The notes: generated from the sequence alone by a model not told the origin. DNA of 64,000 bases from Buddleja alternifolia (GCA_019426215.1 CM033399.1:26483022-26547021), one strand, 5' to 3'; positions 22,704 through 34,902 are shown, counted from the stretch's first letter. Program-made: numbers and translations.

Positions 22704-24049
22704 TGACATGCTAGAAGCTAACGTGCTTGAATAGCAAGTGCACTAGTTGTGATAGTAATAAAAGTGGACTAAAAGTCCAGGTTGTTGAACCACGGAGACT
22801 TGGATTTTAGTTGATGATTTTATAACGAAAAAGAACAACTAAAGTAAAGGTAAATTGAAGGTAAAACGCGTATAATAAGAACGAAGACACACGAAGGATT
22901 GAAGATCAATTATAAAGGGAGACTAATGCACATGATAGGTGCAAATTGCTCAATTACACTTATAAAGGCTCTCGTTGAAGGGTTACGCTTAAGTTGCTAT
23001 GGTGAAAGGTCCTAGGGTAGAGAATAACCGATGTCTCGCGCTAAGCTCCTATTCTTGAATGATGGTTTCCTAAGTATATCTACCTGGAAATCTAATCACT
23101 AAACATGAATTAACGCACTAGAACTTCACCTAGGAATCTTTACCTATGTCTAGGGCAATTCCTCATTGGTTGCGGGTTATGGTGTGAATTTCATGCACCC
23201 TAAGTCAATTTTCTCTCGAAATATTCATCTAGGCATAAGATTCTAACATATGGTGATCAAACATATGGAAGACAAACAAAAACACAAATTCACACCACAT
23301 AACAACACAAGAATAACTTCAACAATCCTCTCTTATAAGCATAAATCACAATTTGGCCTTACATGACCCTAGTCTTACAAGTTTAGCTAATAATTGATAG
23401 CATAAAAGACATAAATGGATTCATATACATATTCATGGACATAAATGAAAATGAAAAGCTATTAAAACTCCCTAAATGGTGAATGATGATGGATCTTCAA
23501 GTTGAATCTTCAATCCCCAAGCTAATCTTCCTTCTTGATCTCAAGGTAGGTGAAATTGTGGCTCAATTCCAAGGAAAATGCTCCAGAAATCCCAAAAAAT
23601 CGAATCCTTGAAATAAGCTGAAAAACTCACTTTATAGCTTCCAAAAAATGGTTACAGCAGCGCCCAGGCGGGGGTGCATCGGCGCCTAGGCACAACCTAT
23701 GTGTCAATGCTGGCTTGGGAAAGAAGTCTGGGGGTGCCCAGGCGCGACAGGGGTGGCGCTGGGGCGCGGGAGGTGTGGCGTCTAGGCGCCGCACTGCGTA
23801 GACTGCTTGCTTCTCTCTTCGGCTGGCGCCTGGGCGTGGCTTAACTGGCGCCGGGGTGCGGATCTGTGAAGCATTAATCTGGACTTCGTTTGATACTCTA
23901 TCTTTCGCTCTTTTCTTCGTGTGCTCTCGTTTATCACTTGAAATCACTTAACACCCCGATTAAACGCAAATGTAGCATGATTTAGGCAATAATTGAATCC
24001 AAATCGTAAGCATCACGGGCTTAAAAACACGTAAAAACGCCTCTTGTCA
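22704..24049 (-). repeat. 3' LTR of the Athila-like element
   Basis: This 1346-bp LTR reads TGACAAGAGGCG to AGCATGTCA on the minus strand and is preceded by a polypurine tract. Its first 450 bp are GC-rich and contain repeated GGCGCCTAGGCGC-type words (about 23650-23860). Confidence 0.9.
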
Positions 24050-24062
24050 ACCCCCCCAAACT

Positions 24063-25794
24063 TATCTATTGCTCGTCCTCGAGTAATAAGCTATAGGATC
24101 CAAAAACACTCAAACAAGGGAGAACAAAAAGGAAAACTACTAAACTCACTTTCGTGGAGTACACGGTTGCATTTAGCGAATGCAACAAGCCTTTGAACCC
24201 TTGAGTTACCTCAAGGGACGAGTTATAGTCTCGTGAGGGTTTGCATACGATATACCCACAAAATCGAAAGATTTTCAACCCCGATCAAACAACGCAAATC
24301 AATATGATTAATAATAAAGCAATGGCATGAATTCATCTGTTTAAGCTCAAGATTACATATATATATACGTCACATACTTACTCATGTTACACCTTAACCT
24401 CGAAAAGACCATCCTAAGGGTGTAGTGCAATAAATCTAAGGTATTATAATCGAGTGGCATTCTTACCACTTTTCAAGCATTAATCCCATATCTATCAACT
24501 TTCGATTAGTCACACGGCACGAGAATTGAAGAAAACTTCATAGCCACTTACAATTCATCACTTTATCCACTTTAGACTTTAACTTATGCAACTTTCAACT
24601 TAAAACATTGGAGGCTAGACCATGTGCAATGTTTGGTTCTCTTAGGCTTTCTATGACACCCATGTAACAAGCTTTAGGCCAATAACTCCCAAATTGGACG
24701 TCTTTAGGGTATTAAGTGTAGAGACACTCCTAAGGGCTTAATCGCTCGAGTATCAAAGGCTACAAAACAAAACTAGGTCCTTATTCCCTTTACACTTGCA
24801 TTGGCTTGAGCTGAGCTCAAATTAGCATAATAGTACAGTATCCTAGGCATGGTGGTCTTCGCCCCCAGTATCTATTAAGCCTGACTTTTGCAGTCATACC
24901 AATGTTCAACCTCTTTTATTATTGTTAAGCATACAAAGTTAACATTCTCAACTCATAACACATGTGAAAATTCTAAGTTGATATTTTTAAGATCAAGCCT
25001 TTAAGTGTTTCAAAATGGTTGTCCATTCGACTCCTCTATCCTCGACTTATGTGCATATGTGAATCATCTTAAGGACAATCTAGTCTTGTTTAGGGTCCCA
25101 CACACAAGGAAACGACGTGTGTAGTCTTAAAAGTCCAAATTGATAGAGAAAATATGCCATTGATTCAACTTAATCAATCTCAATGCATCGAGTGAAAGGT
25201 TGAGATCCTATCCAAAATTTTTCACTGCTTAAAAATATTGCACACTTTTCAAATGTAGAGGTACCCCCCTCCCCAAACTTGGATAGAAAAAAATATAAAA
25301 TGAATGAATGAACATGACAATAATGGATCAAGAGTACCCCCCCCCCCCCACCCAAACTTAGAACAAACATTGTCCCCAATGTTCGAAAAAAAAAGAAGGG
25401 AAAAGTACACGTCACCATAAGGGGTGCTGAAAAGCAAACTCGAGTCCTCCGATGATATTCTGTCCCAAGTTTGGCACTAGCTACTCTGTCAAAGAGAGCT
25501 CAACAAGGAGGAATACACTACAACAGAAAAAGTGCTAACCATACGAAACATTAAGCATTGGGTAGAAGTGAGAAAAATAGAACATCCCACAACAAAAACA
25601 AAAGAAAACTAAAAACATGCATCGAAAAGATAAAACGGATAAGAAAATGCGCAAGATAACAACCTCAAAACAAAAACTAAACAAAACAAAACTAGACAAA
25701 CGAAAGGAAAAGGAAAACAAAACTTACAAACTTGGGTTGCCTCCCAAGAAGCGCTTGTTTAATGTCATTAGCTTGACTTTGTGCTCGGTGAGGT
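24063..25794 (-). other. Untranslated 3' region of the Athila-like element
   Basis: There is no coding frame. It contains the motif CTTGGGTTGCCTCCCAAG (25731-25748), which I associate with the end of the coding part in Athila-like and related plant Gypsy elements. Three polypurine-like AAGTTTGGG tracts follow on the minus strand (near 25362, 25280 and 24061), one including 13 consecutive G (25349-25337). Protease joins this tail directly, so RT to integrase has been removed. Confidence 0.6.
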
Positions 25795-28260
25795 TCAAAT
25801 AGGTGGCCCATTTAACATGATAATGTCCTTGTCATACCTCCTTTTGGTCTCATAGTCTACTCGCTTCCACTCATATTGATGGGTTTTGATATAAGCCCTT
25901 TGCGTCAGATGAGTCTTGTCGATCTCACGAACACAGCGATGGGGTGGAATGTATTTCATGCATATATCTTCTTTTCCCACTTTGTCTTGTTTATCTTCGG
26001 CAACCTCATCCTCCAACTCAAGCGTGCCCTTAGCCTTGGCACTTGCACATTTCTCATCAAGCAAAGGGTTAATAATATCAACATTGAAACACGTAAGGTC
26101 ATTTAAAGATGGTTTCATGTTATCATAAGCATCGAATATCACTTTTACATCTCCTACCCTCAAGACCAACTTACCCTTTCCCATGTCGATCTTGGCATTG
26201 CTAGTGGCTAAGAAAGGTCTTCCTAGAATCAAGGACACCTCAACATCTTCTTCCATATCAAGGACCACGAAGTCAACCAGGAAATAGAATTTATCAACTT
26301 GGACAATAACGTCTTCGATTAACCCCTTTGGCCTCTTGATTGATCTATCGGCGAGTTGGAGGCTCATTGATGTCGTCTTTGGATTGCCAAGGCCCAACTT
26401 CTTGAACATAGAATATGGGAAAAGATTAATACTCGCTCTCGAATCGCAAATAACCTTTTCAAAAGTAAGAGGGCCAATAGTGCACGGAATGGTGAGACGC
26501 CCCGGGTCCTTGAGTTTGTGAGGCATTTTGTTAAGTAAGACAACAGAGCATTCCTCGATTAGACAAACCGTTTCGTTTCCTTCCCACTTGCACTTGTTAG
26601 ATAGCATATCCTTGAAGAACTTAGCATAATTCGACATTTGTAGGATGGCATCAATGAAAGGAATATTGATTCTCACCTCACGAAGAATTGCCAAGATCCG
26701 ATGAAAACTCGGATCCATCTCCTTTGTTTTATTTTTCTATGCATTTGGGAAGGGAAGACGGATCTCGATGGGAGGAGGAGGTGTTGGAGTCGAGGATCTA
26801 AGATCGGAAGAAACAGGAGGCAGCGCCTGGGCGTGGTCATGACGGTGCTCGGGCGCTGAACTGCGAAGCATGTCATCCTAGAAGGGCGTGATCTGCGCCT
26901 GGGCGTCGTCTGGATGGCGCCTAGACGCAGAAGTGCACAACTCAATTTTTGGACAGGGAATACCCGGTGCTTGGGCGCCATCTGAGGGGCGCTTGGGCAC
27001 CGTGATGCGAACAATATCATTTTCCACTTGTCTCCCACTCCTTAAGGTGATGGCATAGCATTGTTCTTTTGGGTTCTTCTCCGTGTCACTTGGTAGAGTT
27101 CCCGGAGCTCTCCCACTCACCGCGGCAGATATTTGACCCATTTGTGTTCGCATATCCTTCATCATATTGAGGAGTTCATTGATCGACGTATCCGAATTCT
27201 TTATATGAGCATCAAGTCGCTCTTCGATCGTGGGAGGTCGTACTTGCCCTTGCCTTTGTACATTGAGATTGCCTTGCCTCGGGGGTGGGTTGTTGAAAGG
27301 AGGCCTCGGGGCTTGGTAAATGCCCGGTTGTGTGTTTTGTACGGGGTTTGGCATCTTTGGAAAGTTTTTGGGTATATGGAAATTGGCGCAGGGTCGGTTA
27401 TGATTCCCAACAAAATTTACATCTTTAACCTCCGATTCCAGGGTAACCACTTCCTCTAATTCTTGCACACAAGCAACCCTTCGATTTGGTAGAGGAAGCT
27501 CATCATCATCTTCGGGATAAAGTTCATCCTCCCTAACCATTTGCTCGAGTTTAATCCACACAGACCTACTATCAAGGCCTAGAAGGTCACCACCGGCTCC
27601 TGCATTGAGTCGGTGTCGAATCTGAGATCGGACTCCGTTATAAAAGTGTTGCACTTGCTCGTCTCATGTAAAATTGTGATCGGGGCACTTTCGAAGCATA
27701 CCCTTGTACCTTGCGCATGCAGATGCTAAGGACTCGTTTCTTATCTGTTTGAACCCTTTGATCTCACTTCTAAGCTCATTAATTCTTGATGGAGGAAAGA
27801 ATTTGTTGAGAAACTCCTCTACTAGATCATCCCATGTTCCAATTGATTGCGGGGGTAACGACTTGTACCAAAGAGTCCCCTCATCCTTCAAGGAGAAATG
27901 AAATAATCGGAGGCGGATGACATCGAGATCTCATGGGTTGAATTGCATAGTCGAGATCACATTCTCAAAGTGATCTAAATGGTCATTAGGTGAGTCTCTC
28001 AAGTCACCATAAAACGGCTCCGCTTGAACCATCTTGAACATATGAGAAGGAATGTGGAAGTGTGGCGTAACAAAGTCCGGAAAGACAACGGGTCCCGGTG
28101 TACTGTGTACCCGGGGTGGTTGATTACCACGAACCGATGGACGAGGTGGGGGAGGTGCCGGTTGCATAGCTTGAATTAGATTTTGCAATCATTCCCTATT
28201 TTTCGGGAGATGCATATCGGGAAAATTTCCATTCGGGTTCAGATTGAAATTGTGAGCCAT
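25795..28260 (-). pseudogene. Athila-like gag-protease, forward arm
   Basis: An ATG at 28260 opens MAHNFNLNPNGNFPDM, then a Pro-rich stretch. The gag core follows with LWYKSLPPQSIGTWDDLVEE, FLNKFFPPSRINELR and VQHFYNGVRSQIRHRL. A linker encoding GC-rich GGCGCC-type repeats (about 26810-27000) leads to an aspartic protease with CDSRASINLFP at the active site (about 26430) and VSLILGRPFL (about 26220). The usual D-[ST]-G or D-L-G triad is D-S-R here, so the protease is probably inactive. Three TGA stops (near 28189, 27930 and 27665) break gag, and a frame change follows the linker. The segment 26470-28250 is repeated inverted at 28342-30095. Confidence 0.85.
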
Positions 28261-28341
28261 TTCTCTAGTTGTCTACTAGCCCGAAAAACACGCTCTATCT
28301 CGGGCTCCAAATCGTATAGGGGCTCGTTGGAGGAGCGGGTT
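28251..28341. other. Loop between the inverted gag-pro arms
   Basis: The 91 bp are not palindromic as a whole. Homology of the two arms ends at ATTGAAAT on the left and ATTTCAAT on the right. The loop includes the first 10 bases of the forward gag and its 5' untranslated sequence. Confidence 0.8.
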
Positions 28342-30095
28342 ATTTCAATCTGAACCCGAATGGAAATTTTCCCGATATGAATCTCCCGAAAAATAGGGAA
28401 TGATTGCAAATCTAATTCAAGCTATGCAACCGGCACCTCCCCCACCTCCTCCATCGGTTCGTGGTAATCAACCACCCCGGGTACACAGTACACCGGGACC
28501 CGTTGTCTTTCCGGACTTTGTTACGCCACACTTCCACATTCCTTCTCATATGTTCGGGATGGTTCAAGCGGAGCTGTTTTATGGTGACTCGAGAGACTCA
28601 CCTAATGACCATTTAGATCACTTTGAGAATGTGATCTCGACTATGCAATTCAACCAATGAGATCTCGATGTCATCCGCCTCCGATTATTTCATTTCTCCT
28701 TGGAGGATGAGGGGACTCTTTGGTACAAGTCGTTACCCCCGCAATCAATTGGAACATGGGATGATCTAGTAGAGGAGTTTCTCAACAAATTCTTTCCTCC
28801 ATCAAGAATTAATGAGCTTAGAAGTGAGATCAAAGGGTTCAAACAGATAAAGAACGAGTCCTTAGCATCTGCATGCGCAAGGTACAAGGGTATGCTTCGA
28901 AAGTGCCCCGATCACAATTATACATGAGACGAGCAAGTGCAACACTTTTATAACGGAGTCCGATCTCAGATTCGACATCGACTTAATGCAGGAGCCGGTG
29001 GTGACCTTCTAGGCCTTGATAGTAGGTCTGTGTGGATTAAACTCGAGCAAATGGCTAGGGAGGATGAACTTTATCCCGAAGATGATGATGAGCTTCCTCT
29101 ACCAAATCGAAGGGTTGCTTGTGTGCAAGAATTAGAGGAAGTGGTTGCCCTGGAATCGGAGGTTAAAGATGTAAATTTTGTTGGGAATCATAACCGACCC
29201 TGCGCCAATTTCCATATACCCAAAAACTTTTCAAAGATGCCAAACCCCGTACAAAATGCACAACCGGGCATTTACCAAGCCCCGAGGCCTCCTTTGAACA
29301 ACCCACCCCCGAGGCAAGGCAATCTCAATGTACAAAGGCAAGGGCAAGTACGACCTCCCACGATCGAAGAGCGACTTGATGCTCATATAAAGAATTCGGA
29401 TACGTCGATCAATGAACTCCTCAATATGATGAAGGATATGCGAACACAAATGGGTCAAATATCTGCCGGGGTGAGTGGGAGAGCTCCGGGAACTCTACCA
29501 AGTGACACGGAGAAGAATCCAAAAGAACAATGCTATGCCATCACCTTAAGGAGTGGGAGACAAGTGGAAAATGATATTGTTCGCATCACGGTGCCCAAGC
29601 GCCCCTCAGATGGAGCCCAAGCACCGGGTATTCCCTATCCAAAAACTGAGTTGCGCACTTCTGCGTCTAGGCGCCATCCAGATGACGCCCAGGCGCAGAT
29701 CACGCCCTTCTAGGATGACATGCTTCGCACTTCAGCGCCCGAGCACCGTCATGACCACGCCCAGGCGCTGCCTCCTGTTTCTTCCGATCTTAGATCCTCG
29801 ACTCCAACACCTCCTCCTCCCATCGAGATCCGTCTTTCCTTCCCAAATGCATAGAAAAATAAATCAAAGGAGATGGATCCGAGTTTTCGTCGGATCTTGG
29901 CAATTCTTCGTGAGGTGAGAATCAATATTCCTTTCATTGATGCCATCCTACAAATGTCGAATTATGCTAAGTTCTTCAAGGATATGCTATCTAACAAGTG
30001 CAAGTGGGAAGGAAACGAAACGGTTTGTCTAACCGAGGAATGATCTGTCGTCTTACTTAACAAAATGACTCACCATTCCGTGCACTATTGGCCCT
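28342..30095 (+). pseudogene. Athila-like gag-protease, inverted arm
   Basis: It is nearly identical to the forward arm. Of 258 codons in the central frame (28937-29713), only about eight differ by eye from 27654-26878. It lacks the gag ATG, starting in the fifth codon region. It shares all three gag TGA stops with the other arm, so the template was already defective. It ends inside protease, before the active site, after losing about 30 bp near 30065. A CCCT microhomology joins it to LTR sequence at 30092-30095. Confidence 0.88.
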
Positions 30096-30767
30096 AGTCT
30101 TACAAGTTTAGCTAATAATTGATAGCATAAAAGACATAAATGGATTCATATACATATTCATGGACATAAATGAAAATGAAAAGCTATTAAAACTCCCTAA
30201 ATGGTGAATGATGATGGATCTTCAAGTTGAATCTTCAATCCCCAAGCTAATCTTCCTTCTTGGTCTCAAGGTAGGTGAAATTGTGGCTCAATTCCAAGGA
30301 AAATGCTCCAGAAATCCCAAAAATCGAACCCTTGAAATGAGCTGAAAAATTCACTCTATAGCTTCCAAAAAACGGTTACAACAGCGCCTAGGTGCTCGTG
30401 CATTGGCGCTTAGGCGCCACCTACGTGTCAATGCTGGATTAGGGAAGAAGTTTGGGGGCGCCCAGGCGCGACAGGGGTGGCGCTCAGGCACGGGAGATCT
30501 CGCGCCTAGACGTGCGTGGACTGCTTGTTGCTCTCTTCGGCTGGCGCCTGGGTGTGGCTTAACTGGCGCCTGGGCACGGATTTGCGAAGCATTAATCTGA
30601 ACTTCGTTTGATACTCTATCTTTTACCCTTTTCTTCGTGTGCTCTCGTTTATCACCTGAAATCACTTAACACCCCAATTAAATGCAAATGTAGCATGATT
30701 TAGGCAATAATTGAATCCAAATCATAAGCATCACGGGCTTAAAAACACGTAAAAACGCCTCTTATCA
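30092..30767 (-). repeat. 5' LTR of the Athila-like element, truncated
   Basis: Only the first 676 bp of the LTR remain, read from 30767 downward (TGATAAGAGGCG). It aligns with 24049 down to about 23367 with few differences outside the GC-rich motif zone. The rest of the LTR, the primer site and the leader are replaced by the inverted arm. Confidence 0.88.
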
Positions 30768-30772
30768 GTCTC

Positions 30773-32778
30773 ACCCTTTATTTATGCTTTTTGAGTAAGT
30801 GACGTTTGATTGTGTCTAGCAAGACTATCTTTTGTTTTCTCATTTTGCCATAGTACCTTGTGCTTCATGAGCACTAGTTTAGGTACTTAGCCATTTCAAC
30901 ATGCCGTTGGCAGGATTCAATGAATGGTGGGGGCGATGCCTCTTGGGTATTTTTGCTGTATTTGAATACATTTGTTAGCAATTCGCCCTTTAAATGCTGA
31001 AAATTGCCTCGCCTTGAAATATCAAATTTCCATGGCCTTTGTGTATTAGCTAGCTAGTCTTTGCATATTAACGAGTTACTAGCTAGCTATTTGTTCACTA
31101 GCTAGTCGTTTACTGCTATTGACTAGCTATTCGTTCGCTTGCTAGCTGTTTGTTTATTCCATTCCTACTTCCCCACTACTTGCCCCCTACTCCTTAGTAT
31201 GTGAATCATATTCAGAATGAAGTTACCAAGTGGTGTTTCTTTGACACCAGGGGGTTAGGGATGGTTCCTTGATGATGATGAGAGCTGTAGGCTCTGTTCG
31301 TCAAATGCCGACCCCGGTGTTTTTGCAAACTAATGCCCTGAGGCTTTGAGCCTCACAACTTTTTACTGGGGTATCCTCTGTCTTAAATTTAGGAGGCTTG
31401 GATAGCCATTAGTGTTCATAATGTTAGGAGGCTTGGATAGCGACCAATGTTCATTATATGGCGCATGAAGTGAAATATCACCCTAGCCACATTGATATGA
31501 GGTGAATTATCACCCTTGTTATGTTTGTATGAGGTGAGTTATCACCTTAGTTATACTTGTATAAGGTGAGTTATCACCTTCATTATATTGTTATGATCTC
31601 GGTCCAGATTCCATGTGGGAGGGGGGGGGGGGGTTGTTTTTTGTAAAACTTCATACCCTCTCGGTAATGCTAGAAGGATCATTAGGTAGGCTAGTTTAGA
31701 TCCTTGTTATATTTGTTTGAATGAGCGACATGATTTTTATTACTCGAAGCCACATAGTAGTGTAGGCTTGGTCGTCTCTAATTTGTCTATTTTAGCATAA
31801 TCTCGTTCCAGAACCTTAATGGGAGTGGGGAGACCTTTCGTGGGTCCTCAACCTCTGTCGATGTTACAGGAGGGATTATGGGGTGGCCCATCCTCATGCG
31901 AGTCTTTGACAGCTCGGGGGATTTTCGCGGTGCCACCTATATTGACCTCGATTGGGGTCGCGGGTAATTTTAGAACGCCTTTAGTGAAAACTTGATTAGC
32001 TCCCAGGGGTCATATTAGTATTTTTGTTTCCCCACTATGTGGATGAAACACTTAAGTATTTAAGGTCTTTTGTCAACATATCAACATGATAAGGGTTCTA
32101 TAAGCATTCAAGCATATGTTTGGTCAGTGGCCAATAGCACCAAGTGTTAGCAGCAGCCATCATGGTAACACGTTTAGTAGCCAAAATAAAATAAGTAATA
32201 GATTTTTGAAATAGCCTCGGCGGAAGCAGTGATTTCGAGGGGCTTTTGTTTTGGGTGTTGTTAAATCACCCATCACCCATCATTAATGTCATACTCTTTT
32301 GTATGACGCGAAATGCCTGTTATTTAAACAAGCCTAGCATATCTAGTTACCTAAAAGTTGATGTGCCTAAAGGCACTTACCAATCATATGACGAAAATTT
32401 AAAACATCCAACACTTAATAAAAATGTGCGGGGGTGCACTTAGGCACCTCAGAACTTAAGTAAAGATAGTCGTCACTGGTGGGCGTCCCCACTCAAATCT
32501 TAACTTGTACCATAGTAATGTAGGAAAAATGATAATCTTTGTTATTTGTTACCTGATAAGGCCTCATAAGGCTCGACATCTTGTCAACCTTGGGGGATGT
32601 TTCCCATGGGGGTTATCTTGCTAGTGGTACCCACAGTGGTATCCAATGCCGATGCGCCCTTCACTTTGGAGTCTTGTCCATCAGCGGCGGTTGCTATACC
32701 TTCGAAATAGGTGTTGTCTTCTTGGGGTGTCATGTCGTGGCATGTGTCTTTTTCATAGACATCTGACAGCTGGGATTT
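30773..32778 (-). other. Noncoding region with tandem repeats, second Tat-like element
   Basis: This is continuous with 22703 across the nested insertion. It contains CTAGCTAG-rich sequence (31045-31155), a two-unit repeat GGAGGCTTGGATAGC (31390 and 31430), a three- to four-unit repeat around GAGGTGAGTTATCACC (about 31490-31590, unit about 38 bp) and a 13-G run (31621-31633). Pol is absent. No gene is supported. Confidence 0.65.
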
Positions 32779-34840
32779 TCACCAAGTATGGACTGAGTTG
32801 ATCTTGCCCCCCAAGCAAGTTTTCTCTAGCGAGATTAAGTTTATCACTACTAATTCCCCCTTGTCGCTGTGATCCAAGTCATGTTTCCTTTTAGGCTTCT
32901 TCAATGTGTTAGCATAACACTCTCTTGCTATCTCCACGTCACCAGTAGCTTCCTCTGTTCCTACGGGGTAGGCGGAGGGGGCTTTGACCACCAAGAACTT
33001 CAACACCTTCATGGAGCGCGCTGGAAATGCACCTAGAGATATGCGTAGAGACATCTCTCCTAATGCTTCCACCGTCTCCCCCATGAATCCAGTGAGGGGT
33101 GTTTACCGCTTAAAGCTGTGTGTTGACCACCCCTAGTTGGGTGAAAGCACTGTAGAGGATGATGTCTGCTGAGCTCCCGCTATCGACCAGAATCTTCTTC
33201 ACCCAAAAGTTGGGGATGGTCGTCGAGATCACTAAGGCATCATTCACCAATGAGATGTTGTTTTCTAGGTCTTGTAGTCCAAACTCTATGGTTTGCGTCT
33301 TTGGCTCCAGCTGATTCACTTGCCCTCCCCGCGGGGAGCTGATAGCATGTTGTCCGGTAGCAGCCCTCAGTGAAACTTTCCTTGATTTTGAGGAGTCATC
33401 CCCTGCTGGGCCTCCCAAGATCACCCTTATTATTCCATTCACTGGGGGGTTATCCATCTCTGAGTCTGCCCTTGGGGGGTTGCCTTTGACTCCATCTCTA
33501 CCCCTCTGTCTCTTCGATTCTTGCATATTCTTCAGCTCTGGCCAACAACTACTCCATGGTTGATGGGGGCTTCCCTGTTATAGATTTCTTGAACCTACTA
33601 TTGCGTAAGTTCCTCTCCATTATTCCTGATAGCAACTCATGGTTGACGTGCGGTATTTCAAACACCGCGTTGGAGAAACGCTGTACGTATTCCCTCAAAG
33701 ATTCACGATCTTTTTGAACCACAGTGAATAAGCAAGATGATGTCTTGGGTACTTCTTGTTCACGAAAAAGTGATTGAGGAAACGCTTGGTCGGCTGCTCG
33801 AGGCCGGCTATGGTACCGGCGGGCAGTCGGTCGAATTAGCTAAGCTCCGTTCCGGAAAGGGTGGTTCGAAAAATCTTACAATAGGCAGCATCGCTGGCGT
33901 CGTACATGTCAGTCTTGGCGTTGAACTTGTCAACATGCTCTTGAGGGTCTTCAGCTCCCTCATATTCGCTCAGATGAGGTATCTTAAGCCCCTGTGGTAA
34001 AGACTCTGCCAAAATCGCCTGGCAAAAAGGAGTTCTCTTAGGAGGTGCTACAACTAATGGCACCAGCTGCATATCCTCATAACTTCCATGGTCGTCTAAA
34101 CTCTCATCACATCGGGCTATGTGGCTACGTCGGCCTTCGCGCCTCGGTAAGGTCTCTTCATGGGTCAAGGATGCTTGACCTCTATGTAGTGACCTTGGGG
34201 GTGTTGGACTTTGGTCTTTTCCCCTTGGTGGCCTCTTAGGGGGTAAGATCACACTATTCTCTTCTCTTTCTCGCGCTGCCCCATTCACTGGTGAGTTGGA
34301 TCGCCTTGATCCAATCCCGTCGGGGGTCAAGGACTCTTGACCTCGGTGGGGGGATTGGCTTGGCGCCACTCGGTGAGGGCAACTCTTCTCCCGAGGCTCC
34401 TGACCCTTGCTTGCGGATAGAGGGGACGGATCTTGCGGCTTCTTCTCTTAAGGTTGGGGTGCCTCCTGATGGCCCATCTCGTGGGGGTCTTGCCCCCTGT
34501 TAGTCGATGGAACACGTGTTGCTTGTGACGAGTGTGCAAGGGCATATTGCTGGACTGCACGAGCGGCTGCCCTTACTGATGCATCCTCAATAAGAGCAAG
34601 TAGTGCCTCCTGAGTGATCTCGAACACCCTAGTGGCAGGGGATGGAATCACTGATGGCGTCACAGGAGGTGCGTTCTGCTTGTTCATCGGGGAGGGGGGG
34701 GGGGAGAGGGTATGTCTGGACCCCTGCCTTCAGCTTGCCGGGTTGGGGGGGTCCTGAACACCACCCTCAACATTGGGCTGATCTTCAGGCGTTAGGTTAG
34801 AAAGTTCATCGACAGCTACTGGCTAGTGTTGGCTGGTCAT
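32779..34840 (-). pseudogene. Gypsy gag-protease, decayed
   Basis: The frame starts about 34840. Gag pieces lie at 34687-34448 and 34369-33836, with LPQGLKIPHLSEYEGAEDPQ matching the first Tat-like element. A nucleocapsid/linker part (33526-33400) leads into an aspartic protease with VDSGSSADIILYSAFTQLG (about 33180). The frame resumes at 33084 (ALGEMSLRISLGAFP, FLVVKAPSAY). The ILGRP segment that should follow is missing and the frame jumps directly to EIARECYANTL, so the protease is internally deleted. Frameshifts occur near 33836 and 33110. It is not functional. Confidence 0.8.
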
Positions 34841-34902
34841 TCTATCTCTGGTAGTACGAGCTTGTAACCTAATTTGCATACTCAGTGGTTGAAGCGCTAT
34901 TT

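Larger units (their letters stand above)
22704..30767 (-). mobile_element. Rearranged Athila-like Gypsy element with internal gag-pro hairpin
   Basis: The perfect target duplication GTCTC (22699-22703 and 30768-30772) marks the whole 8064 bp as one insertion. On the minus strand it has a 5' LTR kept only for its first 676 bp (30767-30092), an inverted copy of gag-pro (plus strand, 28342-30095), a 91-bp loop (28251-28341), a forward gag-pro (28260-25795), an untranslated tail, a polypurine tract (GTTTGGGGGGGT, 24061-24050) and a full 3' LTR (24049-22704). Primer site, RT, RNase H and integrase are missing, so it is non-autonomous. Its transcript could fold into a long duplex. Confidence 0.9.

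Noticed and set aside
27133..27459. Plus-strand 108-codon frame in the forward gag arm
   Set aside because: It is antisense to the gag frame, and its partial copy on the other arm is also antisense.
30403..30600. GC-rich ORFs with Arg/Ala/Gly-rich translations in the LTRs (also 23627-23947)
   Set aside because: The open frames result from repeated GGCGCC-type words that lack stops. They are not conserved as proteins between LTR copies.
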